Origin: Amborella trichopoda
Lineage: Eukaryota > Streptophyta > Magnoliopsida > Amborellales > Amborellaceae
Assembly: GCF_000471905.2 (NCBI RefSeq)
Contig: NW_006499563.1
Location: 5,906,915 to 5,970,914, forward strand
Direction: 5' to 3'
Length of the DNA stretch: 64,000 bases
The notes under the pieces were generated by a model. It searched no databases. It saw only the letters and a program-made list of their open reading frames with translations, and had not been told where the DNA came from. Of the stretch, positions 11,440 to 23,000 are shown in pieces. Position 1 is the stretch's first letter. Every line of letters begins with the position of its first letter. Made by a program: the position numbers and the translations under genes.

Positions 11440-12042
11440 TGGCATGAGAGGCTTCCCAAAGCATTATGGGCCTATCGCACTACTATATGAAATGCTACTA
11501 ATTCCACTCCTTATTCTTTGGTCTGTGGGGGTGAAGCAGTTTTACCTCTTGAAATTCAAATCCCTTCACTGTGAGTCGCTATTCACCAAGGAATAACCAA
11601 GGATGAGAGAGTCAAGCTCCAGTATCAAGAATTGGATGCACTCGACGAAAAGAGGCTAGAGGCTCAATAGAACCTTGAAATCAACCAAGGTAGAAGGAAG
11701 AGGACCTTTGACAAGTCAGTTAAGGTCCACTCATTCGCCCATGGTGTTCTAGTTCTAGCCATCTAGAGGCCGATTGTTATGCATGGACGTGGTAAAGGGA
11801 AGTTTGAATCCAAGTGCGAAGGTCCTTTTATAGCAGAAAAGGTCTCACCAGATGGAGCCTACATATTGGCACATCCTGATGGAGAAGAGGCAATGCCCCC
11901 TATCAATGGGCGATACTTAAAGAAATACTACCCGGGATACATATTAAAAGAAAAAAGACTCAACACAAAAGTATGCAAGATAGTCCAAACGAATTCTAAC
12001 TCTTTTTATTACAGTAAAAACGAGTTACAAGTTACAAGCTAA
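11440..12042 (+). pseudogene. int: Integrase C-terminal remnant, copy 1
   Basis: The only pol remnant in the window. WHERLPKALWAYRTT, NSTPYSLVCGGEAVLPLEI and IPSL (11440-11575) are the end of the integrase catalytic region of plant Ty3/gypsy elements. ERVKLQYQELDALDEKRLEA follows, then the C-terminal domain KGKFESKCEGPFIAEKVSPDGAYIL and NGRYLKKYYPG (11779-11945). Stops at about 11488, 11576, 11669 and 11764 split it. The last open piece, 11779-12042, is intact. Its position downstream of protease shows the ancestral order gag-pro-(RT-RH)-int before the internal deletion. Confidence 0.88.
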
Positions 12043-12481
12043 GAAGCCCATTATTAGGGAGGTTACATGTCTCTTGCATCTGAGGATAAGAGGACGGTTA
12101 CAAACAAAAAACCTGCACTATGTCTCTTGCATCTAAGGATAAGAGAATGGTTACAGGCCCTAAAGAATTGGTCTCCTAGAAGAAGCAAACCCACGAAAGA
12201 ATTGCTCTATTAGAAGAAGCAAAACCACCAAAGAAGCACCCTCATCATGAAGAAGAAGCAAAACCACTTGGAGAGTCAGCTTCAATTCATCTGATGAGTG
12301 CCGTCAAAAGAGGATGATTATAAGCCAAAAGATGAAGAGAAACCACTCGAAGAAGTTAGCTTCAGTTCATCCGATGTGTATATGAAACATACAAGCCAGA
12401 GATCTCATCTGACGTGTACATCAAACATACAAGGTAGAATTCATTCGATGTGTGTATCAAACATACAAAGTAGGATGATCT
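12043..12481 (+). repeat. Post-integrase spacer with three sets of short direct repeats
   Basis: No gene seen. It holds two 35-bp copies of TGTCTCTTGCATCT... (12068 and 12121, 53 bp apart), three copies of GAAGAAGCAAAACCAC-like sequence (12180-12260), and three copies of CATCCGATGTGTATATGAAA-like sequence at 12368, 12406 and 12442 (spacing 36-38 bp). The small open frame 12298-12486 simply translates these repeats. Confidence 0.65.
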
Positions 12482-12588
12482 GGTAAGGAACTGGCCTATG
12501 ATGGAGAGCAGACCCTGTTCACAGTGGATGCCCTTCCAAAAAACAACATGGACTTCACTGTTGTGCTGGAGGACTTGGCTTCCAACAG
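12482..12588 (+). pseudogene. ARGONAUTE (AGO4-clade-like) exon fragment inside the retroelement
   Basis: A 107-nt open segment reads GKELAYDGEQTLFTVDALPK followed by NNMDFTVVLEDLASNR. This matches the N-domain region of plant AGO proteins (pattern F/LAYDGEK-LFT-G-LP-NK-EFTVVLE), best resembling the AGO4/6/9 clade. The open match ends at AACAG|GTATTA, a good splice donor, so it looks like the 3' end of one exon with its junction. Upstream, the frame is lost at once (a TGA two codons before GGT), and no other AGO exon is visible within several hundred bases. It lies where copies 2-4 hold the antisense ORF, so it was probably captured with flanking DNA during the rearrangement of copy 1. AGO4-clade proteins bind 24-nt siRNAs in RNA-directed DNA methylation. 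This scrap cannot act as a protein. Confidence 0.65.
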
Positions 12589-13675
12589 GTATTACAAGCC
12601 ATGCCTTACCATCATTCACCACCCTTTTCCGACCCATGATAGCACCATGCGTGAACATCATCGTATGTAGCTCATTGCCGAGTGCTACAATTCCTGTGTG
12701 TAACTTATTGCCACATGCCAGCAACACTATGTGTGTTATGATGTTCCATAGGCGCTGATGAATGCCATCTGAAGTCAGTGCTGACTGTGTCCTCCAAAGG
12801 CCAGCGCTGGTTGTGCTCCCAACTCTTAGCGTCGGCTGCCTTTCTTGAGGATCAACGCTGACCATATCAGTGCCGATTATGCTTCTAACCATCAGTGCCG
12901 CCTGTGTCAGCACTGGCTGTGTCAGTGCCGGCTGTGCTTCTCCTAGTATTAGCTCTATCGTAACTGTTGGCCTCCCTAAACTCCTCATTTTCAAGGTAAA
13001 AATTCCTTCGCTTCCCCAAAATGGTTGCACGAGTTCCAAGCGCAACTGTTCACCTCTTGCGACGGTTCACCTCTCATGACCCTTCATTTCCCCTGACTCT
13101 TCGACTCCAATCCAAAACTCCCGTTTCGCTAACGAAACACCTCCGCACCCGTTCACCTTCCCTGCAATGGTCAACCTCAGTGACCGTTTTTTTTCCCTTG
13201 ACCCTTTGGTGCCTCGCCAGAACTTCTCCTACATAGCCCAAAACTCACTGAGAGACTTTTCCTTGCTTGCGTCTTGGCTAGGAAGTCACCAAAACCCCAT
13301 CGAAAACCATCTGCAACTTTCCCTAAGTCACTGGGAAACCCCCTAAGCTAGCGAAAGACTTCCCAAAGCTTGTGAAAATGCCAACTGTGGCACTTCCTTC
13401 CTCCTCTACCCTCAAAGATCACTGTCAGAGCTCTCTTGCTTCCCGAAAAGCCTCTTGTGTTAACCGAGAAACTCCTGCAACTCTTCCTTTTTCGACAATC
13501 CCTTGACAATCTTTGCAAAACCTTCCCTGTAAGGTTTGCTGGAAAACTTGATCTCTTGTCGAAATCCCTCTGCCGACAGAAGCTTTCACCAAAAAATCCC
13601 TTACTCACTGTTAAAAAAATTTTGTTTAAGTTTTTTATCTTCGGTGAAAAGTGAAGGAAATGGGGTTTCATCCCC
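12589..13675 (-). other. Relic of the antisense-ORF leader, copy 1 (coding part lost)
   Basis: No gene seen. 12760-12945 carries degenerate CAGCGCCGGCTGTGTC repeats (units about 25-35 bp). 12960-13660 matches the leader of the antisense ORF in copies 2 and 4 (for example CTGGGAAACCCCCTAAGCTAGCGAAA against 26775-26820). The antisense coding sequence itself is absent. Long frames here, such as 12362-13045 on the - strand, arise from the repeats. Confidence 0.55.
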
Positions 13676-13684
13676 TTATATAGC
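13675..13684 (-). promoter_or_regulatory. TATA box of the antisense ORF, copy 1
   Basis: On the - strand GGCTATATAAGGGG, preceded by GC-rich sequence and followed by a GGGATGAAACCCC stretch. Same position and sequence as the antisense promoters at 27158 and 41995. Confidence 0.55.
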
Positions 13685-14757
13685 CAATGCTACCCTCAAA
13701 AGCCCCTCACAAACTGGGAATCCTAGTCGTGTCCATGGAAAGCCAAACGATGATGAGACGAGTCGGGGCTTTGACTTGAGGCCCTAGGCAACTCTCATCG
13801 CCGCTTGTAAAATCCCAACAAACGGGCTGGGTCAGGTCAGGTTTTAACCTGAGGCTCAAGAAAGGTTTCATTTACCACCTCATCAAGGTCGGGACAGGTT
13901 CGGGCTATGGCCCGAGTACCAATCCATACCCATCGCTGGCTATGCAATCGAGGTGACCGAGCACTGACTAAGTTTAAACAACCCTAGTGTCGATAGTGTC
14001 TCGATAGCCCGGTGCCATCTGTGTTCAAACGATAGCACAGGCTGCCCTCAGCACCAACTGTGTTTTTAACAACCAAGCGCTAACTATTCAGTCGAATTGA
14101 CCTAGCGTCAGATGTGTTTCAACAAACCTAGCACCGTTTGTGTGCCCGACAACTCAGAGTCAGTGGTGACACATGTCGTCCTCAGCGGCCATTGTATTTT
14201 TAACAACCTGGCGCCGAATAAGTGGTTAAGAGGCAGTGTTGGCTGACATCAGCGCCGGGTGTCTTTTCAAGGACATAACATCGACTGAGTGCTCAACAAA
14301 TAATGGTTGCTGCACCTGGTGCCGGTTGTATTTAAAGCAACCTAGGCCAAAGCTATGCGTGACCTATCATCCCCAATGGAGTCAGAAGAAGGCCACTGTC
14401 GCTCATCCTCAGTGCGGGTCACACTCGTACTGTAGCCCATTATCCCCAGTGGAGTTAAGGTCATTCTTATCTCTTCAACTCCCAGTGGGTCTGTTTCACA
14501 CCATGTCACTACTCCTTTTCTATTATTCCTCAGGGAGTTGGCTTACCTATTCTCCATGGAGTCTCATCTTTCACCCCCCGGGAGTCAGACTCACACACTA
14601 ATCCCAAGTGAAGTCTGCTTCCATTTACCATCCCTTGTCGAGCCAGTATCTCCATCTGAACCCTCTGCTTGTGTATGGCATTAACCACTTTATCCCTAGG
14701 GAATCACATTGTCATCCACAGACCTATTCCTTATGGAGTCTCACGTACATGGTGACT

Positions 14758-15170
14758 CAAACCATGATCCAAACTATACGACCTTAAACTGTAGCGGAGG
14801 TCTAATTACACGACCTTAAACTGCACGGTCCTAGTTGCATGACTCTAAATTGCATAACCATTGTCCAAACTATATGACCTTAAACTGTAGTGGAGGTCTA
14901 ATTATATGATCTTAAACTGCAGGGTCCTAGTTGCATGACTCTAAACTACATAACCATGGTCCAAACTATATGACCTTAAATTGTAGCGAAGGTCTAGTTG
15001 CATGACCTTAAACTACACGGTCCTAGTTGCATGACTCTAAACTACATAACCATGGTCCAAATTATATGACCTTAAACTGTAGCGGAGGTCTAGCTTAAAC
15101 TGCACGGTCTTAGTTGTATGACTCTAAACTATATTACCACTGTCCAAGCTATATGACCCTAAAACCATAG
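14758..15170 (+). repeat. 33-35-bp GACCTTAAACTG minisatellite, copy 1
   Basis: About a dozen units of form ATGACCTTAAACTG-YAYR-N-CCATGGTCC or GGAGGTCTAGTTGC. Counterparts lie at 28125, 42480 and, inverted, 52130. Confidence 0.75.
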
Positions 15171-16189
15171 TACACATCCTAACCTCATGACGATAAGGTC
15201 TAGGAGGCATGACTATAAACTCGCCCCCACATACGCGCAGCACTATTACTATCTCCCCAGTGAGTCCATTCCTTTCATCATCCTAAATCATTCCCCAATG
15301 AGTCTCACACGCGCTCACAAAATGGCAAACCATCACGCCACCTATACTCGTCATAAGCTAGTGGGTCACCACTTTCCACCTTCCTTTCATATATCATCCA
15401 TCATCCATCTTTCACAAGTAGCCTCGTGCCATCTCCACAACAGTGAGTTAACGCACTACCATACTCACTTCATGGCCCTTACACACTACTATCCATCCCC
15501 ACTATGGTCTAGCTGTATGACCTTAAACTATAGTGCACGTCCTGTCCACAAGACATTAAAAGTCTTCGCACAAGTCCCGAGGGCATGACCTTAAACACGC
15601 CTTCACAAAAACAAAATGATGAAATAATAGGCATGTTATATAACTTAATAAGGGAATTCCATGAGTAAAAATGATGGACGGGCATGGTCATGAAACCATG
15701 AGTAAAAGAGTTCTGTGAATAAAAACCAAGCGCAGTCACGAAACCATGAGTAAAAGAGTTTCGTGAATAAAAACCAGGCACGGTGAAAACCTGAAAGGGC
15801 ATCGTGAGTAAAAATTGATGAAAAGGTTGGACATGAATGAAAGGTCAAGGGTAAAAGAGCCCCAAATAAAATGAAGTTGGTGAAAAACGTCTCTACAACA
15901 CCACTTACCAAGTTCAAGTGAAAATTCACAAAGAATGCTTGGACAATTAAATAGGTTGATGCAGCACTCGCCTCAACAGGTGGGTTCAGGCCTCACTCAA
16001 AAAGAAAAAATCCTTGGTGACACATACCAGGATTCAAAAATATGAGCTTCAAGGAAACGATTCCGACAACCTGAGTCTATTCACCAAACAAGACTCGAAG
16101 TATAGAAGATTTGCCAAGAAGACAGAGCATCATTCTCACAAGGCCACCAACATACTTTCAAGATGTTGAGGATGCCCCAAGGAAGCTAA

Positions 16190-16445
16190 GTCAACCATGA
16201 ATTCGGAGCGACAATCTGATGATTGTCGTAGCTGCAAAGCAGTGGGTAGGGGTGGTTGTTCCTAGAGCTAGTCACCTCGATAAATTGAGGTGCCCTACTT
16301 ACCAAGGAATAACTGGTTATTCATGACTTTGGAGTGGCAATCAAATGATTGTCGTAGCTGCAAAGTAGGAAGTAGAGGTGGTTGAACCCAGAGCTGGACA
16401 CCTCCATAAACTAAGGTACCCTACTCACCAAGGAATGATTAATGC
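16190..16445 (+). repeat. Twin-hairpin direct repeat next to the 3' LTR, copy 1
   Basis: Two units of about 120-130 bp. Unit 1 has GACAATC-TGAT-GATTGTC (16210-16227), then GTGGGTAGGGGTGG, then CACCTC-GATAAATT-GAGGTG (16273-16292). Unit 2 repeats all three with small changes. The purine-rich GTGGGTAGGGG between the hairpins is the best polypurine-tract candidate. Confidence 0.65.
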
Positions 16446-17619
16446 ACGAAGCAAACGGTACCGATGTAAGGCCTTTCAGCATACCATTCATGTAATCCTC
16501 GAAATGCGGCTAAACATCAGAGGATATATACAAACCTAGACCAAATGGGAACAATTCCCTTCGACATGGCACTCAATTTCCTGACGGGAATTCTGATTAG
16601 CAAGGTCTGTACAAAATCCTCAGCTTCAGAATAAAAAATAGTCTGCAGGAGGGTGAGGACTTCCATAACATCCCTCAAAGAGTCTCTTCTCCCCCTAAAT
16701 TCTACACGGACAGGCCTACGAACAATACATCCTTATGTCTGAGCATCCTAGTTGCACCATTGTGTGAATCTCCACGGCGTTCACGTGGTCATATGGCTAG
16801 GAAGAAAAAAGTAATAAAGTCATAGGAAATTTTTCTATTGTCATTCTTCTCGCTTCTCTCGAAGCACAACATTCATCGGGGCAAGTTGTTTGTACGCATT
16901 TTTCAGCACCTTGGTCCCTGATGCGGAATAAAGAGGAAGCAGGTCAATAAAGCTTACAAAATAGTGAAAATTTTGACAATCTTAGAATGGCTCTAGAATT
17001 GGTCCAGATATTCATTAGCACTCCAAAAATTCATCTACCAAGTTTCATCACGATCAGACATGTCTAAGCAACAAACAAAATGAAACAATTTCAGAAAAAT
17101 TGGCCACTAGCACCCTTAAATAGACCTCGTAACTAGAACTATATTTTTTGTACGTCAAATTGCTGTGGGACCCTTGCCATTGGATCTGGCATAGTCGAAA
17201 ACCCATATGGGTCAAGTTTCGGCTTAATCAAATATTCAAAGACAAAGTTAAGGGTAAAATACTTAAAAGCTCGTGTGGCCACCTTACACCAAAACACCAT
17301 TAAAGGTGGCTGTTTTTACAGTCATGGGTAGTGAATTTTGAGACCCATATCTCACTGGTTCGGAGTTGGATCATTCTCAAATTTTGTGAGCATGTTCGTC
17401 TCATCAAGACCAATGATTCAATATGTCGTACTCATCATGACGATGCCCAAGCAGGGAGAAAAACTAAAGGGAAGTTTCTGCTATGTGAAGAAAAGTTACA
17501 AAAAATTCAGCAGCAACGCGCCCTACTCCGGGACCATTTTTATAATTTCTTTTATTCAATAAAATTGTAATTATCTTCAATTTTAGGTAGTTTTTGGGTA
17601 TTCACCCATGTTTGGGCCC

Positions 17620-17690
17620 AATTCTATATAAGCATTCAAAGCCAAATTGTAAAAGGGCTGGGATTCATATCTTCAATCAATTAATAAAGG
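17620..17690 (+). promoter_or_regulatory. LTR 3 TATA box and poly(A) signal
   Basis: CTATATAAGC at 17624-17633 and AATAAA at 17683-17688, in the same arrangement as LTRs 1, 2 and 4. Confidence 0.65.
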
Positions 17691-17964
17691 CTTCATTTTT
17701 GCTTAAGCTCGTGGGTGCATCTTGGAGGTAATTTTCTCTCTCCTCTGCTATTTCTCTCTCCTCCCCTCTTTCTCTCCTGCCCTCTTTCTCTCTCCCCCCT
17801 CTTTTCTCATTTCTCTCTCTTCTTCTCATATCTATCTCTCCCTTTCTCTCTCCTCTTTCTCATCTCTATCTCTCTTTCTCTCTATTCTTCTCATCTTTAT
17901 CTCTCTCCTCTTTCTCATCTCCATCTCTCTCTCTTCTTCTCATCTTTATCTCTCTCCACGCTCT

Positions 17965-18745
17965 CCTTCTAAACACAATTGTCAATGCTAGCTCTGACTG
18001 TGTCTTCTTTCTTCTCTTCCTCTAAACACAACCAATGAAGCCTAGCACCGATTGCATCTTCTCTCTCTTCTTTGTTAATACAGTCAGTTAAGCCTAGCAC
18101 CGACTTCATATTTTCTCTCTTCTTTATCTAATAAAGTTGGCGAAGCCTAACGTCGACTGCATCTTCTCTCTCTTCTCTATCTAATAAAGTCGGTGAAGCC
18201 TAGTGCCGACTGCATCTTCTCTCTGTTCTCGATCTAATACAGTCGGTGAAGCTTAGCATCGACTACATCATCTCTCTTTTCTCTTTCTAATATAGTCGAC
18301 AAAGCCTAAAGCGGACTGTATCTTCTCTCTCTTCTATATCTAATACAGTCGGTGAAGCCTAGTGCCGACTACATCTTCCCTATCTAATACAGTCGATGAA
18401 GCCTAGTACCGACTGCATCTTCTCTCTTCTCTGACTAGCATAGTCGATGATGCCCAACCTAGACTGTTTCTTCTCTCTCCTCACTTCTTAAATACAATCG
18501 ATGAAGCTTAGCACTGATTGTGTCCTTTTTCTCTCTTCTCTTTCCAGCCTAGCCAGCGATGCCCAGTGTCGACTGTGTCTTCTCTCTCCTCACCCATTAA
18601 ACACAATCGACGAAACCTAATGCTGAATATGCCCATCTCTCTCTACTCTTTCCAACCCAGTCAACAATGCCTAGCGTCGACTGTGCCTTTCTTTCTCTTC
18701 CTCGTCCAACACAATCGGCGATTCCTAGCGTTGACTGTGTCTTTC
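17965..18745 (+). repeat. 53-bp hairpin minisatellite in LTR 3
   Basis: About 14-15 units of CAGTCGG-TGAAGCCTAGYR-CCGACTGC with CT-rich spacers, for example near 18185, 18240 and 18345. Same family as 3945-4730. Confidence 0.78.
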
Positions 18746-19363
18746 ACCCTCTTTTCTCCTTCCTTCTCTCTTCTCTCACACTCTTCTCCTTCTTTCTTTC
18801 ATTTCCTCTCTTTCTCTTCTCTTTCTTATTCTCTTATTTCGTAGTCTGTCTTTATGATTTTCATTCTTTCTGTTATCCTTTCGTTTGATTAAGGAGGGTT
18901 GAGATTAGCCTCTTATGGTAGTCCTGCCATCTAGCTGTAATGTTGTTGTGCCATAATTATTGTGCCCGCTTTATCGCTATAATAGACTCACCATCGTGCC
19001 TAGCTAGTCAGTATCGGTATTAAAGTCTAGTAGTAATCTTGTTGAGCCGGTCTAAGTTATCGAGCCGATTTTGCTACCACGTCAGGCCAATTACCCACCA
19101 ACTTAGTCACTGTGTTGATCTCCTTGCTTGGTCAAATTCGTCTTTCCCCCCATCTTTTTTCTCTCATTCTTTCCTTCTTATTTTGAATGTGCATGCCTGT
19201 GTACGTTCACCCAAAAGGCAAGGTGAGGTCCATTGAACCACCTGTCTTATAACCTTTTCCATATATGTGTGATTGCAAAAAATAGGACAATACAAGCCAA
19301 GGGAGGCGATTTCAAACCAGTTTTATTATTGGAGGGCCTTCTTCATGTTTTAAGAGGGCACCC

Positions 19364-19741
19364 ACGCGAGCCAGCCTGGGTAAGTCCCAAACCAACTTTA
19401 AATTCCTCTCTCATTGGTTGGTAATACCTGCCCTTGTTCTAGAACAAGGTTCCCAAGAGAGCAATCTTAAAAGTCTCGAGTCTCCTCATAAACCCAAGAC
19501 ACGTGTCGTCCGATCATCCAAATCCCGACGGAGAGATCGAGGCAGCTAACCACACGCGAGCTAGCCCGAGTAAGTCCTGAACCCACCTTAAATTTCTCTC
19601 TCTTTCGTTGGTAATACCTACCCTTATTCTCAACAGAGGTTCCCGAGAGAACGATCTCAAATGTCCCGAGTCTCCCTGAAACCCGAGACGTGTGTCGCTC
19701 GATCATCCTGATCCAGAGAGCGAGATCGAGGCACCTTACCA
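19364..19741 (+). repeat. 190-bp tandem duplication of the U5 end
   Basis: The phrase ACGCGAG-CCAGCC at 19364 recurs as ACGCGAG-CTAGCC at 19554. Both units continue through the same TTAAATT(C/T)CTCTCTC...GAGACGTGTGTCG text and end in CTAACCA (19552) and TTACCA (19741). The two units are diverged, so the duplication is not recent. Confidence 0.75.
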
Positions 19742-19743
19742 AC

Positions 19744-19763
19744 TTGGCGGCTCCACTGAGGAC
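19744..19763 (+). promoter_or_regulatory. Primer-binding site, copy 2
   Basis: TTGGCGGCTCCACTGAGGAC begins two bases after the LTR end. It is the better preserved of the two sites. Confidence 0.7.
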
Positions 19764-20056
19764 TTACTACCCCTTAGTCGGATCGTACTTGTTTGGCTAG
19801 TTTCTCCTTTCTGTTTTTCTGTTTTCACTCATCATTTATGGCTTGCGGGTTTTGTAACCCATTCATCCAGATCGGGGATTTTCTCATCCCCGATTCACGA
19901 GTGTCCCCAGTGATTAAGTTCCTCCAACTTCGTTCCTAGCCCTTCTTTTGAGCAAAGACCCCGGGTCTAGCTGTCAGGTCCTAACCTGGATTGGCGTGAG
20001 GAGGGACCTAAAAGTCCCTAACTCCCCATCTCCTCATTATAGTGGAACCTCCACCA

Positions 20057-23000
20057 ACGCGCCTTACATCGATGGCACATCTGTTACTATACACAACATC
20101 CACTCTGCCATCAATAAGTCACTTGTTGATCGTATTGCTGAGGTACGCCAGAAGGCTGCCCAATCCCTGTCTGTAAAAGTCAAAAATGTTGCCATTGCTC
20201 CTATGGGTCTCCGCAAGGCTACCCCCCACATTCTTACACCACCACGAGTCTCTATCCCTAGAGGCTCGATACATCAAGGTGGATACCACCTCTCACACAC
20301 ACCACAAGGCTCGCAGTTCACCCACTCAAGTCACACCTTGCGGCAACCCTTACGTTACCTCGAGTCAGTGGCCAGGATGAAGGCTAGATCATGCATATGC
20401 TGCTCATATTCATCCCTCTGTTGGGGGCAACACCGTTAGTGCTCCAGCCTGAGCATATAGGAGACGATCTTCTCATCCTCCTTCTCATCACACACAAGAA
20501 CACCCTGTAAAGGGCAAGCCTCCACCTATTCTCTTTCTAACACTTGATTGCAGTTCTTGGCCTCTTAAGGCAAGAGCACTTGATCGAGCCTGGGCCAACC
20601 CCCAGGTCACCCATGATCCTTCTTCAAGGGGGTACACGCGTCGCTATTTCAGATAACCACTCGCCCTCTACTTAGGTTTTCTCATGTGTCAGCCTTGCTG
20701 TTCCCTGCTCCTCCTTCTTCGAGCAAGCACCCTCAGCCATGGTACTGGAAGACCTTCCCAAAGAGCACTATCCTGAACCAGCCCCGTCACTTCGGTGATG
20801 TCTCTAGAGCCCACAAAAGAGCTCAGGGCAAAGACCTTATGGAAGATAAAGTCCTTCATCCTCCCTTGCCTAAGATGACTCCAGTCCCTAGCCCTCATCC
20901 TTTGCCGCACCTGATGGAGACAACTCTCTCTTGTGCAAGAAGAGCTGACCAGCCACAGGTCCGATCACAGTTTTTGCACAAGGTCCATCTAAACCTCAAA
21001 GCTAAACGTGATAGGGGTCTGTGAATTCTCACCAAACAAATGACCAAGGCGATTAGGGTAACCATCTCTGATGACCCTCTTCACCTGAACCCCTTCTACC
21101 CTCTCCATATGGCGAAGCTTGAAGAAAATATCCATGAGCCCTGCACTGTGGTTGGAATCGTAGAAGATGACCTAGCCCCTCATCAGCCATGGTCCGAAGA
21201 TTGTCGAGAACCGATCCTCACGCGATCGTCCTACAAAAGTGAAGTTCAGTCATGGCATGCTGGGCCCTTGCTAATCGATCTGCCACAGGCGACAAGCCCT
21301 CCACTGCACATAAGGCTGACCTCCTAGGATAAACAGTTAGCGTGATGGTTATAAATGAACCTGACTCGCAGGAAGACCGCATGGACAAGTTTGAAGATAT
21401 GGTGTATGCAATGATGGAGAAGATCGATCGTATAGATGCCGCATGACAATCAGCTAACAATGAGGTCAATTCCCACCACTTAGATGGTGCACCTCTAGGG
21501 CCGCCCCTTCCCTCTGACTCACAGGACAATTCTGTCCCTCACCCTGTCTTGCAGACAGACATTGATGCTATGGTAACAAATAGCTTAAAGAACAGACAAA
21601 TTCCAGAGATGCAGGGTGCAACGCCTTATCAAAGGTTGTACTCTTCATAAATTGACCAGGTTTCATTTCCCTCAGATTACAAGAAAGGGAAGTTTCCCCT
21701 ATTCAACGGAACAATGTCCTCGAATCAGGATATCACCCACTTCCAAGCAGCATGTTGAGAAACAATGGCTAATGGGAGACTCCTTCCCTGTCAGTTTGTT
21801 GAAACCCTTGACGGCCTAGCTTTTCAGTGGTATGCTCGACTTCCCCCATACTCAGTGCATACTTGGGAGGAAATGGAGTTGTTCCACCAAAGTTTCTATG
21901 AGGTCAAGAGAGAGATTCAAACCATCGAGCTTCTCACCCTGACCCAAGACCCCATGAGCCCATGGACCACATATCAAGATGAAGAAATTTAGCTGCTCGC
22001 CATCCTAGTCCCATGCCTGAGAAGGAAGCGGTCCAAACATGCGTGCAGAACATGTAACCTGAGATCTCTCTACACGTCGAAGCCTCTAATCCGACTTCCA
22101 TGTCAGAGTTGATCTCAAAATCAGTTTGCATAGGAAGCCTATCACGCCACCACGATGGACCACGACAACATCTGCAAACTCGGGGAACAACGGGGGTAAT
22201 GGCAGCTGTAAGACTAACACCTAGTGCAACCAACAAAAGAGAGTAATAAGTGCAGCTGTCACGGTCAATGATCTGAAGAAGGCTCCCTCCCGAACTTTGG
22301 ACCTCTCCAAAGGGGTGAACACAATAAAGACAATGCCTCAGGTAGGCAGGCAACAACAATCGTACAACTGAGTAACCCCGTTGGCGAATCTTAATTGGGA
22401 TGGGTATTTCACCAGGCATAGGAACACAATCTTACCCTTTGAGAAGGAATGGGTCCCTGCACTGTTCCGGTTATTAGTGGAACAGAATATGATCGAGCTT
22501 CCAGAAGCCAAGTTCCTTGAGCAAGCAGAACTTGATACTCAGGCAAATTATTGTGCTTATCGTCGAAGGATCAATCATCCCACAGATGGCTGCTTCACGC
22601 TAAAATATATTATCGAGGCCCTGATTCAGAAGGGTCAGATCAAACTTGAAGACTTAAAGAAGGCATTTGGGGATCAGAAGCCTCCCATGTAGTAACCGTC
22701 TAAGAGGAAGACGAAGCCCTTGGTATCATTGATGCTTTCTTTGTTATAATGCTTCAGGAAGGTCTAATCACATCGAAACAGGCAAGGCAGCCCGGATGCC
22801 TTGGTCAGGGGATTGAGGACAGTAGGGGCTACTACCTGTGGGAATGCACTAGTTTCCATGATATATTCGTAAAGAAAATGCGAGAATGTTAGGAGTTTGA
22901 CAATGTTGCAGTGAGTGATCTCCAAACCACTACTCCATCGGTGCAAGAGGATCTCCCAACGCAGGACTTTCCTAATAATGATTTAGACTCTGCTGAACCC

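Larger units (their letters stand above)
13685..16600 (+). repeat. 3' non-coding region of copy 1 with several tandem arrays
   Basis: No coding region seen. 13970-14350 has CCGGCTGTG-like repeats. 14350-14760 has repeated phrases of the type CCCCAGTGGAGTC. 14758-15170 is a GACCTTAAACTG minisatellite. 15200-15960 matches 28700-29460. 15960-16190 has GA-rich sequence. 16190-16445 has twin-hairpin repeats close to the expected polypurine tract. The order is repeated in copy 2 (27.2-30.5 kb), copy 3 (42.0-44.4 kb) and, reversed, copy 4 (51-52.9 kb). Confidence 0.65.
16600..19741 (+). mobile_element. LTR 3 (type A), shared by copies 1 and 2
   Basis: It serves both as 3' LTR of copy 1 and as 5' LTR of copy 2, because a PBS follows its end. 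The U5 end is TTACCA at 19736-19741. The 5' edge is only approximate; all copies align from about 16.85 kb. Contents are U3, TATA at 17624, AATAAA at 17683, possible donor GAG|GTAATTTTC at 17728, CT-rich tract 17730-17960 and hairpin array 17965-18745. The possible acceptor at about 19276 has AA instead of AG. The last 190 bp of U5 are duplicated in tandem. Confidence 0.75.

Noticed and set aside
12362..13045. 227-codon open frame on the - strand, the longest in the window
   Set aside because: It runs over three different repeat sets and over the reverse of the AGO-like segment. It has no recognisable domain and no counterpart in the other copies.
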